From: Acanthacorydalis orientalis
Lineage: Eukaryota > Arthropoda > Insecta > Megaloptera > Corydalidae
Assembly: GCA_034766995.1 (NCBI GenBank)
Contig: CM068315.1
Coordinates: 13,737,510-13,801,509 of the forward strand
Direction of reading: 5' to 3'
Length of the DNA stretch: 64,000 nucleotides
Shown here: positions 45,823 through 57,517 of the stretch, piece by piece
How positions within the stretch are numbered: the stretch's first letter is position 1
Layout of the letters: each line of letters opens with the position of its first letter
Made by a program: the position numbers and the translations under genes
Notes under the pieces: generated by a model
What the model was told of the DNA's origin: nothing
The model's database searches: none
Seen by the model: the letters and a program-made list of their open reading frames with translations, nothing else

Positions 45823-45837
45823 ACATACACACACTCG

Positions 45838-45905
<68 letters not shown>
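45838..45905. repeat. (TA)n/(GA)n microsatellite
   Basis: TA array to about 45,888 followed by (GA)n. Confidence 0.95.
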
Positions 45906-45924
45906 TAAATAGATAGATATTGAA

Positions 45925-46008
45925 CGAATACATGCGATACGAACGAAGCGAGCCTCCTGGGAAACGGAGATTGTAGTGAGTTGGGGGCAGAGCCCCCTGG
46001 TTTTATAA
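45925..46008 (-). repeat. GC-rich bipartite repeat (copy)
   Basis: Minus strand: ACCAGGGGGCTCTGCCCCC, AACTCACTACAATCTCCG, CCAGGAGGCTCGCTTCGTTC. GGGGGCTCTGCCCCC (or its inverse) is nearly palindromic. Confidence 0.6.
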
Positions 46009-46405
46009 AAGCACAAAAATATTATTATTTAAAATATATCTTTTTGGTATTATCTTGCATCTAAAGATTTTTAAAGGCACACACATTTTTATAGAGGTTT
46101 TTTTTAAAAAAAAACTCCAGTAAAAATTTTGAATACGAAAAACGGAAGACCACTTTTTTTATATGACTTAATTATTTTTGTGTAATGACATCTAGTGTTT
46201 ATGACAAAATTTAATGATTGTTTCATAATTCACGAATGTTTGCAAAAAGAAATATTTTTTAAACATTCCGGATTTTTGATCAACAAACTTCGATAATTTT
46301 AAGTATTGTTTAAATAACTGGGCTATATTTCTAAAAAATAATGCAGATTTGACACTGTAGTTAAATTCCAAACTAAGCAAGTGAAGCTGAATTCACTTTC
46401 AGAAA
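46009..46405. other. AT-rich noncoding DNA
   Basis: Nothing recognisable. Confidence 0.5.
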
Positions 46406-46407
46406 TA

Positions 46408-46765
46408 TTAGGTGTACAAACTAATTCGGTGTATTTTTTAGGAAATGAATATTTAAAGAAATATAAAATATATTTCAATCCTCAAAATATCCCCTATTAT
46501 TTTATATAACTTTGCTGCCTCTATCAGGTAATTGGAAAATCCCTGGTCGAAAAAATTTAGTCTGAGTCGATTTGACTGGAATGAGAAAAGTATACAATCC
46601 CTAATATGCAGCTTTCCGGACCCCATCGTGTTCATTATTATTTTGTGAGGTTATGCTAAGGTATGTTATGTAAAGGTTGATAATTTAAAGTAAAAAAACA
46701 TGAAAAATATTTTAATTTAAAGCAGAGTTACGATTGATTCAATTTAAATGCACATACTTAATTTT
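46408..46765 (-). mobile_element. mariner-like deletion derivative
   Basis: Starts TTAGGTGTACAAACTAATTC. On the minus strand it reads GKLHIRDCILFSFQ, then RLNFFDQGFSNYLIEAAKLY and KIIGDILRIEIYF. This is an even shorter middle than in the copies at 372 and 47,920. No catalytic region. Confidence 0.5.
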
Positions 46766-46925
46766 TATTCATAATTAATTATTTTTTACCCAAAAAACTG
46801 TATGGAATTTTTCTGATCAAAAATGATCAATAAATCATTATTTATAATTTTTCATTGTTATTTATGCACATTTCGCTGGAAATTCCATTTTATTATACTT
46901 AATTCCATTATCTAACATTTTTTCA
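46765..46925 (-). repeat. palindromic repeat family, minus arm
   Basis: TTTTTCTGATCAAAAATGAT, CAATAAATCATTATTTATAA, TGTTATTTATGCACATTTCG. Confidence 0.6.
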
Positions 46926-47695
46926 TACCGGCCTTAAAAATATACTTCCAATGAGTCTAAAGATGTTTCACTTTAAATATATTTAGTTCGTGAAGTGTTT
47001 ACAAATCATATTTAATTTCTTATTGATATAAGTAATTGGTATTTTATTCTTGATAATGTATTTATTTCTAGAACATTTGTTTAGTTCATAATGAAATTAT
47101 TGTTTCACAATACTGAAGAATACTAATTATAATTATAAAGCACACAATGATACATTTCAAACGGATATCTTGATTAAGTTTCAAATACATTTCTATTTAT
47201 GAAACGATACATTATATTTACATTTCATATACACATGAAGCAACAAAATCATCTGTATGTTAATAAACTTGCACGGAACTGCAATGTGTGTACGTGACGG
47301 CGTGATTATTTTCATGTATAATTTTGTTAGTGGTCGGTGGATCAGATGAAATTGGGACGCACTTTTTTTAAAAAAAGCGTACTACGTTCGCAAAAATCAA
47401 ACGAACATTATGAATTCATTAAAACTAATTAATGTTAAATATCAACTCTTGCGAAAACTTCAAAGCGATCGCAATAGGAATAACTAAAAAATAAACGAAT
47501 TGCGTATATATGCAAAACATTCACGTTATGTGTACGGATAACAGGAAGAAAATGGATTAATTAAATGTACTCGTTAAGTTTCTGGAACGTAAAAAATTTC
47601 TTAACTGGATTAATATGTTTTTTAAATAAATGGTAATCTAATACACTATTTTTTTATAAAATTTTACAGGATAATTCTCATAAACTAATACTTTT
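46926..47695. other. AT-rich noncoding DNA
   Basis: 47,275-47,580 is slightly GC-richer; nothing recognisable. Confidence 0.45.
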
Positions 47696-47699
47696 ATTA

Positions 47700-47830
47700 A
47701 TTCCATAAAACGTAATGATTTTTTTTTATCAAATGTTGGATAAATATTTGATCAGATTTTGATTTTAATTATATATATTTCGATGACGATGCCATCTTTA
47801 AATTTCAAAGGATCAGAAAAATCTTATGTA
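47700..47830 (-). repeat. palindromic repeat family, minus arm
   Basis: TTGGATAAATATTTGATCAG, TTTCGATGACGATGCCATCT, AAAGGATCAGAAAAATCTTA. Confidence 0.55.
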
Positions 47831-47919
47831 TTTTCTGTATTAGGATTTATAGATTAAAATTAATTCAATAATCTAAAAAAAGGCAATTAAGTATCTGATT
47901 ATATGTTTATACAAAATTA

Positions 47920-48400
47920 TTAGGTATACAAATTAATTCAGTACCTATTTTATAGAAAATAAATGTTTATGGAAAAATGGAATATATTTCAATCCTCAAA
48001 ATGTTCTTTATTATTTCATATAATTTTGCTCTATCTGACGGTTAACTGAAAACTCTTATCGAAAAATTGGCGATATTGAGTCGATGAAATTGTAATGATT
48101 TTTCGGACCTCATCCCCTGTTTTAGAATTTTTGCATGTTTTATTTGTCAAAACACCTTTCTCCAAAGATGAAAAATCATTCCTGCGACTTGAACAGTCGT
48201 TTTTAAACTGGAATAAAAGTAAGAACTTCCTAATATGATGCTTTTTGAAAACTATTGTGTTCATTACTGGTTTTTGAGGTAATGCCAACTGTATGGTCAA
48301 AATATATAGTGTTTTTAAATGTTAAAGTTGGAAATATTTTCATTTAAAATATAATTATGATTGATTCAGTTTAAAGACACAGAACGAATTTTTACATCTA
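47920..48400 (-). mobile_element. mariner-like deletion derivative
   Basis: Starts TTAGGTATACAAATTAATTC. On the minus strand it has a continuous 89-codon frame (48,300-48,031) containing KKHHIRKFLLLFQFKND, EKGVLTNKTCKNSKTG and QFFDKSF. Same architecture as 372. Its right edge touches the mariner at 48,406. Confidence 0.5.
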
Positions 48401-48405
48401 ATATA

Positions 48406-49720
48406 TTACAGTGGAAAGAAAATAATTGAGGGTTTTTGTTTTCTAAATTTTAACCTTAATTTTTTTCAATAAAAGTGTCATTTCATAGTGTTCATGTTAA
48501 CTTCATTTAAAAGTACATTTTTCGGTCTGTATTTGATAACATCGACTTTGGTTTTATTATTAGTTTTGGTTTAAATCTGACCATTGAATCAAAGATGGAA
48601 AACAATCAAATATGAGTAACTTTTTGATGATTTCAAAACAGGTGTTCAAGCAGCACTAACTGCTCGTAAAATGATCGATGCCTTTGTTGAATGTACTGTT
48701 AAGAAATGTAAAGTGCAATGGTGGTTCCAAAAGTTTTGTGCTGGAGACGAGACCCTTGAAGATGAAAAAGGTCACGGGCATCCTTCTTCAGTTCATAACG
48801 ACCAATTGAAGGTGTTAGTTACCCAACAGTTCTAGACCATCTAATACAGCTAGTAAAATCAAAAAAGAGAAAAATGTATAAGAATTTGAAGAAGTTAGTT
48901 GAATCAAACACGCACACAACAATTCGAGAGCTTACACAAAAATTATGTGTTAGTCATCCATTAGTTCTGGATCACTTAAATATCTAAGAAAATCAAAAAA
49001 ACTTGACAAATGGGCGCCGCACGAACTGAACGAAAACTAAAAAAATCGCCGTTACGAAGTTTGTTCTACGCTTCTTCTATCTAACAGAAACGATCCATTT
49101 CTCGATCGTATTGTAACGACGATTAAAAGTGGATCCTATAGATAACAGAAAGCGATCTGTACAATGGTTGGACAGAAATGGAGCCCCAAAGCATTTTTCT
49201 AAACCGAAATTATTCGAAAAGAAATGTGGTCTGCACTCCGTATAATCCACTACAATTTTTTGAATCCAGTCGAAACATTTAGAGTTGAAAGTTATTGTCA
49301 AGGAATCGTCAAAATACACCAAGAACTGCGACATATGATCCCCGCACTAGTCAATCAAAAGGTTTTATCTCGCTGCACGACCACACATCGCCCGATTGAC
49401 CCTTTAAAATTTGAATGAGTTGGGCTAAAATATTACTTCATCCACCATACTCACTAGATATCTCACCAATAGATTATCACGTTTTTAAGCATTTCGATAA
49501 CTGTTTACAGGGTAAGGTTTTCAACAACTAAGCTACGAGATTTCAAGATTTTATCAACTACAGAACTCCGGAAATCATCAGAATAAATAAAGTTGTAATT
49601 AATTGACAAATATATTGATTCTAATGGTACTTATTTCGATTAATAAAGTTAATTATTAGCCGATAAAAATGTATATGAATTTAAAAGTCATAAACCGCAA
49701 TTATTTTTTAACCAACCTAA
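48406..49720 (+). mobile_element. full-length mariner, transposase pseudogene (TTAGGTTGGTAG family)
   Basis: Ends TTACAGTGGAAAGAAAATAA and, inverted, TTAGGTTGGTTAAAAAATAA, next to TA; 1,315 bp. Readable parts: KCKVQWWFQKFCAGDETLED (N-terminal helix-turn-helix and linker), TTIRELTQKLCVSHPLVLDH (second helix-turn-helix) followed by a KWAPHEL-type stretch, RNDPFLDRIVTTIKSGS-type first-Asp region with CDEKW lost, NRKRSVQWLDRNGAPKHFSK, FLNPVETFRVESYCQ, then LAARPHIARLTL where the DNARPH motif is damaged, and SPDISPIDYHVFKHF (third Asp). It carries a partial internal duplication of the linker region (about 48,840-48,960). Many stops and frameshifts. Confidence 0.85.
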
Positions 49721-49839
49721 TATAATAATTAAATTGATGATATTTTTCTATCCAAAAGCAAGATGTTGAAACGTTGATTAGTTATATCATTATTTCTGGT
49801 AAATTCATCATTTTATATTCCAAAGTACTAAAAAAATAT

Positions 49840-50015
49840 GCAGAAGTCGTTCTGTATCTTGACGCTTTCAGGATGATGACATCGTCATCGGGCAGCATAT
49901 AAGATACAATCAAAAATGATCTATAATCAATTATTCAATATTATTGATTAGAAAAAAAATGTGTCGTGCGAGGTTGAGTGAAAAATTACTTTATAAACGT
50001 GAAACAGTCATACTG
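49840..50015 (+). repeat. palindromic repeat family, plus arm
   Basis: TTCTGTATCTTGACGCTTTC, AGGATGATGACATCGTCATC, ACAATCAAAAATGATCTATA, ATCAATTATTCAATATTATT. Confidence 0.6.
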
Positions 50016-50489
50016 CCAACAACTAAATTGCGATAAATTATTTTTTTATTTAACCGATTTTCTTATCAGCACAAATATTTACTGTGATATATTATTGTAT
50101 AATCGAGAGAACTGTAAAGCTCACAATATAAAAAAAACGTACGCTCAACAAATGAATGAAAACGAATAAGCCAATCTATCGAAAAATAAAAAAAATGTAT
50201 AGCACAAAAGGTTAAATGCTATTCGGTCTGTCGATGAAAATTATACGCAGAAATGACCGACCGGTGTTCGCCTACCTGTAAAATAATGTTTGGTTTAAAG
50301 ATTATAATCAATTCAATAATCGAGAAAAAAGGTAATTAAGCACCGACACACATATTTACACAAAATAACATTACATAATACGTAAAATGGATAATATTTT
50401 TTCGATAAGCGAGAGAATTGTATGATTAATTACCTCATTAGTTATGGTGAATGCGTCATTCTGTACGCCAAAGGACAGGAAAAAAGGTA
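50016..50489. other. AT-rich noncoding DNA
   Basis: Nothing recognisable. Confidence 0.5.
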
Positions 50490-50665
50490 CACGGGTCTTT
50501 TTGTACGTTGGTGCTCTGAGCATGACGTATCGTTATCGAAATGCGTACAAAAACAAATAAAATGATCAGAAATTAGTGACAATTTTTGACCGGGAAAAAC
50601 TGAGGTTTATGATCTGAAAAAAGAATTCATTTGTGGAAGTAAGTGAGCCACTTTTCTTTTAAATT
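50490..50665 (+). repeat. palindromic repeat family, plus arm
   Basis: TTTTTGTACGTTGGTGCTCT, GAGCATGACGTATCGTTATC, AATTTTTGACCGGGAAAAAC, GAAAAAAGAATTCATTTGTG. Left and right flanks are well preserved; the hairpin is decayed. Confidence 0.6.
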
Positions 50666-50744
50666 ATTTTAAACCCTTTTTATTTAAAGTATAGAATGTC
50701 CATTTACAATTTACCTTTTGTACCTACTAGTACATAATCTTTGT

Positions 50745-50746
<2 letters not shown>

Positions 50747-50789
<43 letters not shown>

Positions 50790-50807
50790 GAGAGAGAGAG
50801 AGAGAGA
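50747..50807. repeat. (TA)n/(GA)n microsatellite
   Basis: TA to about 50,785, then (GA)n. Confidence 0.95.
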
Positions 50808-50867
50808 GTAGACCCTCTCAGAACGACTGATCGCACAACGACCGAGCTTCATGAAGTACGCTTTAAT

Positions 50868-51177
50868 CACCGTAAGAGAATCAATTCTCGCGAAATAACG
50901 ACCGTGACTGATTGCACTGCAGCAGTGTTCTTCAAACTGTGTTCTGCGAAACACTGTGGTGAGAGTGAGAATGTAACAACCTCTTCAGCAGTTTCGCGAG
51001 TCAATGTCAAACAAAATCATCACCCTCACCGCAAGAGGATCACATCTCGCGAAATAACGACCGTGACTGATTGCAATGCAGCAGTGTTCCACAAACTGTG
51101 TTCTGCGGAACACTGGGATGAAAGTGACAGTGTAACGACCTCTTTAGAAGTTTCGCGAGTCGAAGTCAAAATTATAA
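50868..51177. repeat. two-unit tandem repeat, 159-bp period, each with a CTCGCGAAA/TTTCGCGAG inverted pair
   Basis: CGCGAAATAACGACCGTGAC occurs at 50,889 and 51,048, giving a 159-bp period. In each unit CTCGCGAAA (50,887-50,895; 51,046-51,054) pairs with TTTCGCGAG (50,992-51,000; 51,151-51,159), so both inverted brackets span exactly 114 bp. The units are GC-richer than the flanks. The period is a multiple of three, and one plus-strand frame (to 51,188) stays open through both units with repeated SREITTVTDC and VSRV peptides. No known domain; the frame begins in the microsatellite. Confidence 0.75.
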
Positions 51178-51288
51178 GAATTTTCTAAGAAAAAACCCGA
51201 AAAGCTAAATATTCAAAATTTTTAGTTTATAATAATTTCTTTTATTTCTATAAGTATCTATTATTACCAATTATTATTCAGTAAAACA

Positions 51289-51289
<1 letters not shown>

Positions 51290-51343
<54 letters not shown>
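51290..51343. repeat. (TA)n microsatellite
   Basis: Cuts off the mariner fragment that follows. Confidence 0.95.
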
Positions 51344-51344
<1 letters not shown>

Positions 51345-51345
<1 letters not shown>

Positions 51346-51692
51346 TACACGTCCATCACGTCCATCTTTCAGACGTTTAAAAAATTCAAACACACTAGTA
51401 CGACTTACGGTGTTATTATCGTACACAGTTTTAATCATTTAATAATTTTCTGTTTCAGTTTCCTCTCATTTAAAGCAAAATTTGATATTCACACGTTGCA
51501 ATATAACGACTGACAGAAACACGATATACGTGCTAGCTTCCTAAGAAGAAATTAACAGCTGTTCGATCTTCGCTTGACCTCTCTCTCTATTGATAAAACC
51601 GTGAATTATTACAAGATAGTTTACTTTTGGTTTAATTTCACGGGAGTGCAGTGGTGCAGCGTCAATCCAGGAATTAAATTTCCAAACCTCGT
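51345..51692 (-). mobile_element. mariner 5' end fragment with transposase N-terminus
   Basis: On the minus strand, after about 200 bp of leader shared with 22,985-23,190, it reads IKFCFK-stop-EETETENY, then MIKTVYDNNTVSRTSVFEFF and KRLKDGRDGR. This is the N-terminal helix-turn-helix of a mariner transposase (pattern IKFCF-L-KT-TET...YG--...S---VF-W-KRFK-GRE). It breaks off at the (TA)n array at 51,343. Confidence 0.65.
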
Positions 51693-51933
51693 ATTATACA
51701 TTTTTTAGATAAGTTGTAAGACGAGTGTATAAAGAATTTGTACCACTGAATTTAAATTAGAATACCAGGAAATATATTGTAAAATGTTAAACGTATTAAA
51801 TACACTAAATACATTAGTTGGATGTTTTAAAAATAAATAAATAAAATTACATCTAAAAAATCTCTGAACGTTATTTACAATCTCTAATGATGCTCAAGAG
51901 ATTACAATAAACTCTCCATACATACATATATAC

Positions 51934-51939
<6 letters not shown>

Positions 51940-51977
<38 letters not shown>
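51940..51977. repeat. (TA)n microsatellite
   Basis: TA run ending in CACACA. Confidence 0.95.
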
Positions 51978-51984
<7 letters not shown>

Positions 51985-52329
51985 TATATATGTGTAGAAC
52001 AAATGCATTTCTAAAACTTTTCATATAACACAAATCTCTGATGTATGCAAGCCGAACAACGTGGAACGATCTTCTTTTTGTGAACTTTCCTATTTTATTG
52101 CGGACCGTACGTGTATATATATAGTTCTGAAAATTTTATGCGAACGTTTATATAAAATCACGAAACGTGTGTGGAGGAAAGAAATATTGCTTTAATGGAA
52201 AGTATCATATTTCGTACAAAGTATTATATATATTTTTTAATAATACGATATCGCAGAACGGGATGAACAAGAAATGAATTTTGTAATTTACAGCATCCCG
52301 AGACAAAATTTAAAATAGTGGTTTTGATT

Positions 52330-52333
52330 TATA

Positions 52334-52379
<46 letters not shown>
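52330..52379. repeat. (TA)n microsatellite
   Basis: About 50 bp of TA. Confidence 0.95.
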
Positions 52380-52384
<5 letters not shown>

Positions 52385-52527
52385 CAACGAAATTACGTTG
52401 ACCAAAATTATACATTAAAACAAATATTATTTGAAATGTTAGTCACTTGGGAAAAGTGAATCAAGTTCTACAAAATAACATATATTCTCTTAAAAATACA
52501 TACATATACGCACGCACATACATACAC

Positions 52528-52641
52528 ATTATATATATATATATATATATGTTCATATATGTATATATATATATATATAAATGTATATATATATATATAT
52601 ATGTATACATATATATGTTCATATATGTATATATATATACA
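52528..52641. repeat. long interrupted (TA)n microsatellite with a GTTCATATATGTATAT unit
   Basis: GTTCATATATGTATATATAT occurs twice (about 52,551 and 52,617), a higher-order unit within TA. Confidence 0.9.
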
Positions 52642-52692
52642 CGAGTATACTCGATTTTTCAATTTTGTCGCATTACTTAATTGTCTGACCTC

Positions 52693-52693
<1 letters not shown>

Positions 52694-52733
<40 letters not shown>
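52694..52733. repeat. (TA)n microsatellite
   Basis: About 40 bp of TA. Confidence 0.95.
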
Positions 52734-52739
<6 letters not shown>

Positions 52740-53355
52740 AACTCACATTTCTCATTACTTTGTCCACAGGATAAATTGACGAGTATCTATGGTGATGTGA
52801 AATGTTTGATTTGCAAACTCATAGATTTCAAGTTTAGTTCAATAAGTTTTGTTCTAAGGTATTTTTTATGTTTAAATATATTACGTTGTAAAAATCAATA
52901 CAGTTTTTTTATTTCTATGTTCTGTCTATTTCCTCGTCAATTTTGACAGGCTATATACTAGTATATAAATATGTAACGTTGTATTAAGTGTACAGTTTGT
53001 GATAAATATGAATTGTACAAATAATTGTTTGCAATAAATTGAGTTCAATAACGAAATTTTTTTATCATCTATTTAATATAATCAATCGGTTATTGTTATG
53101 GTTATGTTAAAAATTCCAACTCCTAAAGTAATCATAATAAGCGGATTCCACTGTATTTTTGTTTTTTACGAAAACTAATACAGGACAGAAGTTCAAATAG
53201 AAATATATATATATATACGATGATAAGATGAAGAGATAGCACCACTGATATGAAATTGCAATATCTTTTAACAGCATTATCTTTGAAACTACTACTGTCA
53301 AAGTTTGAGTATAATACACTAATTAGCTCAATTTCAGCAGTTATTCAAGTTAGAC
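52734..53355. other. AT-rich noncoding DNA
   Basis: Nothing recognisable; the unlocated 5' terminus of the mariner that follows may lie here. Confidence 0.45.
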
Positions 53356-53359
53356 AAAT

Positions 53360-54430
53360 TTGCTTTTTTTAACTATGGAAGAAATTCTATCTTGGTCAGT
53401 GATTAGATTTCTGTTTTTGGATGAGAAAACGTGTGAAAAAAATAAAAAAAATGTACGCTCTGTCTACTGAAGCACCTTTGATGACAACCGTTAGATATTG
53501 GTTCAATGAATTTAAATGTAGTCGTACAAGCGTTTGTGACTAAGAGCTAGACGCACTTAGTCACCTGGACGGTCGTCCAATTGAGGTGACTACTGATAAA
53601 TGATTAGAAAAATCCATGGCATTGTTTTAAATGATCGTAAAATCAAAGTGTACGAGATAGTTAAGACAGTAGGGATCTCAAATGAATATGTAAGGAACAT
53701 CTTACACGAACATTTGCATATGAAAGAGCGATCCGCCATATGATTGTCGTGTTTGCTCTCAATCGACCAAAAACGCATTCGAATGAATTTTCCAAAGCGG
53801 TATTTGACGATGTTTAAACGTAATCGACATGAATTTTTGCATCGATACATAACCGTTCATGAAACAGAGATTTATCATCATACACCTGAAACAAAAGAGC
53901 AATCAAAACAATTAACTTCTCCTGGTTAACGTGTACCAAAGAAGGTAAGTCATTGCATCAGTTGGAAATGTTATGGTGACTGTTTTCTGCGAGGCTCATG
54001 GAATTTTTCTAATCGACTACTTTGAAAAAGAGAAAACAATAACAGTAGCTTTCTGTGCATCATTATTCGACCAGCTGAATGACGAAATTGAGAAAAAACA
54101 TCCTCATTTAACAAAAAAAACTGTCCTGTTCCGTCACGACAACGCACCGGCACACAAATCAACAATTTCAATAGCAAAATTGCATGATTTGCACAACGAA
54201 TTACTTTCACATCCACCATATTATCCAGATTTTACACCGTGTGACTTTTCCTGTTTACAAACTTGAAGAAATGGCTCAGAGGTAAAAGATTGACATCTAA
54301 TTTGGAAGTCATAGCTGCTGCAAATGCCTATTTTGAGGACTGACAAACCATATTATTCAGTAGAGATAAAAAAAATAGGAATGCGTTAGACAAAGGGCAT
54401 CGAGCTAAAAGGAGAACACCTTGCAAAGAA
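53360..54430 (+). mobile_element. mariner transposase pseudogene, near full-length coding span
   Basis: Reads MEEILSWSVIRFLFLDEKTC at about 53,375, then IHGIVLNDRKIKVYEIVKTV and GISNEYVRNILHEHLHMKER (helix-turn-helix). Next come QKRIRMNFPKRYLTMFKRNR, EFLHRYITVHETEIYHHTPE (first catalytic region; the usual DETW is HETE, so the Asp is lost), NFSNRLL..KREN, a LFRHDNAPAHKSTISIAKLH-type second-Asp motif and LTPCDFSCLQTLKKWLRG (third Asp). Stops and frameshifts throughout. Terminal inverted repeats were not found. A (TA)n array at 54,487 lies just beyond the 3' side. Confidence 0.82.
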
Positions 54431-55740
54431 TTTGTTTAAAAAAATGTGTTTTCTCGTCAAATACAAGTAATTATCATTCTACCCTCATATATATATATAT
54501 ATATATATATCGAACAATTATACAAGATTCACAGTGTTATTTTGTTGATCCGAGAAACTGAACCGAAATCGCTGTAAGATATTTAATTCGATATTTTTAT
54601 CAGATGACATTGTGTACACTGTGACAATAAGACTATAACAAAACGACCCTTTGATTGGATTAGGCGGATTAGTGGTAAACCCAGTGAAATATCAACTTTA
54701 CGAGCAGAACATTTCAATGACACGGCCAGAGGCGTTATCCTTTTCAAGCGACTTACAATCCGATGTACATCTAAACACACATACTCAGTTGTGTAAATTT
54801 AAGCAATACCTTTTCAATCAATGTTCGTTTTATTGTATTTTATGACATATCGTTTCTTTATTCCTTATTTTTTTTTAGTTCAGCACTTTGGACTTGATAT
54901 AGTTTAATCGCAATGAATAATTCAGCATGAGAATTTTTTTCTACTGTTGGAAAATATTTTCGTTTAAAATTCAATTTTGTAATAATAATATTTTTGTATA
55001 AAAAGTCAACCTCGTTGAATAATAAATGGAAAAAATATTTAAAACAAACTAATTTACATCACAGTAAGTATTAAAATCCTGTCAACGTCAATTAATAACA
55101 AGGCAATCATTCAAATGCTCATCAGATATTCGTTAGAGATTTCCATAAAATATCAATAAGTCATATCCACTTAAAGAGCATTTTATAGCGAATGATCCCG
55201 TGAAGGGAATCAAACATATGTTCCCTGTGAATTGTCGATAATGGAAAGAGCAACGGTCGGGTTATAATAATAATTATAATAACAAATAAAACAGCTACGT
55301 CACGATGCAATTAATTTAATGACTAAGCTCTTCTTGTATGAATGCGTGTGAGTGTATTTCTAACGAGCGATGACCTATTGAATGGAAATATGAAGTAAGG
55401 TTGGTTGGGTTATAATGCAATCTTAAAAATGTTGAATATATTATCTGTATTTTTTACTTCCTGACTTATTCGCCTCCCTTTTTTAAATAAGCCTGTTTCT
55501 GTTTATAATGATTGCTTTAAAAAATTTATCTCCTCAAATTTTTACATTACATACAAGATTTCTATATTCATAATATTAATATAATACTAGTTTATAACAT
55601 TTTCAGTTTCATAAAAATAAACCCGATTAAAAAATCACGATTTTTAAATAAAACCACTACTTTTATAAACTTTATACATTTTTATTAATCATCAAATGAA
55701 ATGCGATTATATTCTAAATAGAGCTGTGAAGTAGAAATTT
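54431..55740. other. noncoding DNA
   Basis: A TA array at 54,487-54,511. 54,590-54,790 is GC-richer; its plus-strand frame contains WIRRISGKPSEISTLRAEHF, which weakly recalls a THAP domain. 55,320-55,740 has nothing recognisable. Confidence 0.4.
54487..54511. repeat. (TA)n microsatellite
   Basis: Short TA run. Confidence 0.9.
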
Positions 55741-55741
55741 A

Positions 55742-57019
55742 TCAGATTGGTGCAAAAATAATTGCGGTTTTTACGTATCGAGTATAAAGACAAATATATC
55801 AGTTAAAATCATATTTACTAATCAAAATAAAGACCATTGGCCTGCACACATTTCTCACAACGGGCAACAAGTATGTTTATTCCTACAAGATAGAATTCTG
55901 GAGTCCTGAAATTAAAGAATTGCTAAGCGCTTTGAGTTGACGCTTGATCTTTGAAAAGCTTCTCTCGTAGGAAATTACTCAAATGTTTTAAAAAAATGAT
56001 AATATGTCGGAAACAGGTCCGGAGAATAAGGTGAGTAAGATAAAGATTCATAACCCAGTTCATTTAATTTTTTTAAAGTCATTTGTGAGACGTGTTGTTG
56101 GGCGTCGCCATGAAAAGGAATTGATCCTCATCGATTGACTAACGCTGGCCGTAAACGATGCAAATTCTCATGCATTTTATTCAATTTCCTGACAATACTT
56201 TTCTGCTGTTATTGTTTCACCAGGATTAACGAAGTTGTAGTGAATGATGCCACTTTCCAATCACCCAACAGTGGCCATAATTTTTTTTTCATTAATCTTC
56301 GGTTTAAGAAACTGTTTTGGTGTCTGTCCTCGGTCTAGCCACTGTGATGAATGTTTCCGATTGTTGTAGAGAATCCACTTTTCATCACATGTGACAATGC
56401 GATCAAAAAAGGGATTCTTTTTCTTACACACAAAATAAGCGCAGAGTAGACATCGTATGGCCAAATTACTTGATAATCGGTTAATTCATACGACAGCCAT
56501 TTATCCAGATTTTTTATTTTCCAATTAGGTTCAAATTTCGAACAAATGTTGAATGATCAACAATGAGTTATTCTGCCTCTAGAGTTGTTTTACGTGAGTG
56601 CACTTCAATAAGGTTCTTAAATCATTATTGTCTATAGCTGAATGACGATCACGACCCTCCTCATCATTAAGGATTTTGTTTCCATTACGAAATTTTTAGA
56701 ACCAGAGTTGCGTTCTACGTTCACTAATTGACTATTCACCAAAAACTAATTTGATATTTAGAGCAGTCTTTGTTTCTTTACGTCCCAATAGAAACTCATA
56801 CAAGAAAATCGAGCTAATTTATTTTTTTTCCATGATTAATTTAAGAGGTATCCAACAATACTATAGAATGAAAACAATAGACAATCTGAAATCATTAGTA
56901 CCAATTTCATTATTTACAATGATATATCACATTACTATAACAAAAGATAACAGTAACTAGAAAAAAATGTCGCCAAACTTACATTGATAAAAATCGCAAT
57001 TATTTTTATAGAAACCTAA
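55742..57019 (-). mobile_element. full-length mariner, transposase pseudogene (TTAGGTTGGTAG family)
   Basis: Ends TCAGATTGGTGCAAAAATAA and, inverted, TTAGGTTTCTATAAAAATAA, with TA on both sides; 1,278 bp. On the minus strand 56,464-56,261 reads NPFFDRIVTCDEKWILYNNR, KHSSQWLDRGQTPKQFLKPK (first Asp retained in CDEKW). Upstream, about 56,790-56,560, are traces of the N-terminal helix-turn-helix. The C-terminal part toward 55,850 is shifted but recognisable (for example the TGIDKLVSRWEKC-type end). Inactive. Confidence 0.85.
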
Positions 57020-57264
57020 TATATAAAAAAATCGATTGTTTTTTTAAGAGACTGAGTTGCTTCTGCGCAACTTTCACAATTTTCTTGTTTTATTCTCTGA
57101 ATGTATATGATTTGACTGTATTTTCAATTGTGTTAACTGTTTCCACTATATCCCCTTTTCAAAATTATTAAATAAAATAAATAAATAAAAAACATGTACG
57201 GAAAAGGCTTATCATTTTGTCACATTAGATTTTTTGTGCTGATAACTAAATTCAATTTTTAAAT

Positions 57265-57480
57265 TAATTGTCACTCCACAAATGACACAATTTTTTCCGA
57301 TCAAAAAGGATTCATAATTGACCGTTTCTGATTATAACTTGTGAGCATTTCAATGGTGATATTATAATTTTCAAAAAGATATGAATATACACAAGCTACA
57401 ATTTTAAAATGATCGATTATTGAACATCGAAAATTTGTGTGTGGTTTGTGTAGGAGTTAAAATTTATTTATTAAACCACT
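57265..57480. repeat. palindromic repeat family, inverted pair
   Basis: Minus arm (ACTCCACAAATGACAC, TTTTTTCCGATCAAAAAGGA, TTATAACTTGTGAGCATTTC, GGTGATATTATAATTTTC). Plus arm (TACACAAGCTACAATTTTAA, AATGATCGATTATTGAACAT, GTGTGGTTTGTGTAGGAG). Confidence 0.6.
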
Positions 57481-57513
57481 ATAGCTTTAAGTTTAAATAC
57501 GATTTTTACAGTA

Positions 57514-57517
<4 letters not shown>

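Larger units (their letters stand above)
51693..52527. other. AT-rich noncoding DNA with (TA)n arrays
   Basis: TA arrays at 51,940-51,977 and 52,330-52,379; 52,040-52,170 is slightly GC-richer. No gene signal. Confidence 0.45.

Noticed and set aside
48756..48960. Duplicated linker segment in the 48.4-kb mariner as a separate nested copy
   Set aside because: The segment lacks terminal repeats; an internal duplication explains it more simply.
52528..52641. Regular spaced repeats as a CRISPR-like array
   Set aside because: Higher-order (TA)n microsatellite; no unique spacers, and the genome is eukaryotic.
54590..54790. THAP-like stretch WIRRISGKPSEISTLRAEHF
   Set aside because: The zinc-binding Cys/His pattern is incomplete (no CxxC start, Cys before EHF replaced), so similarity may be chance.
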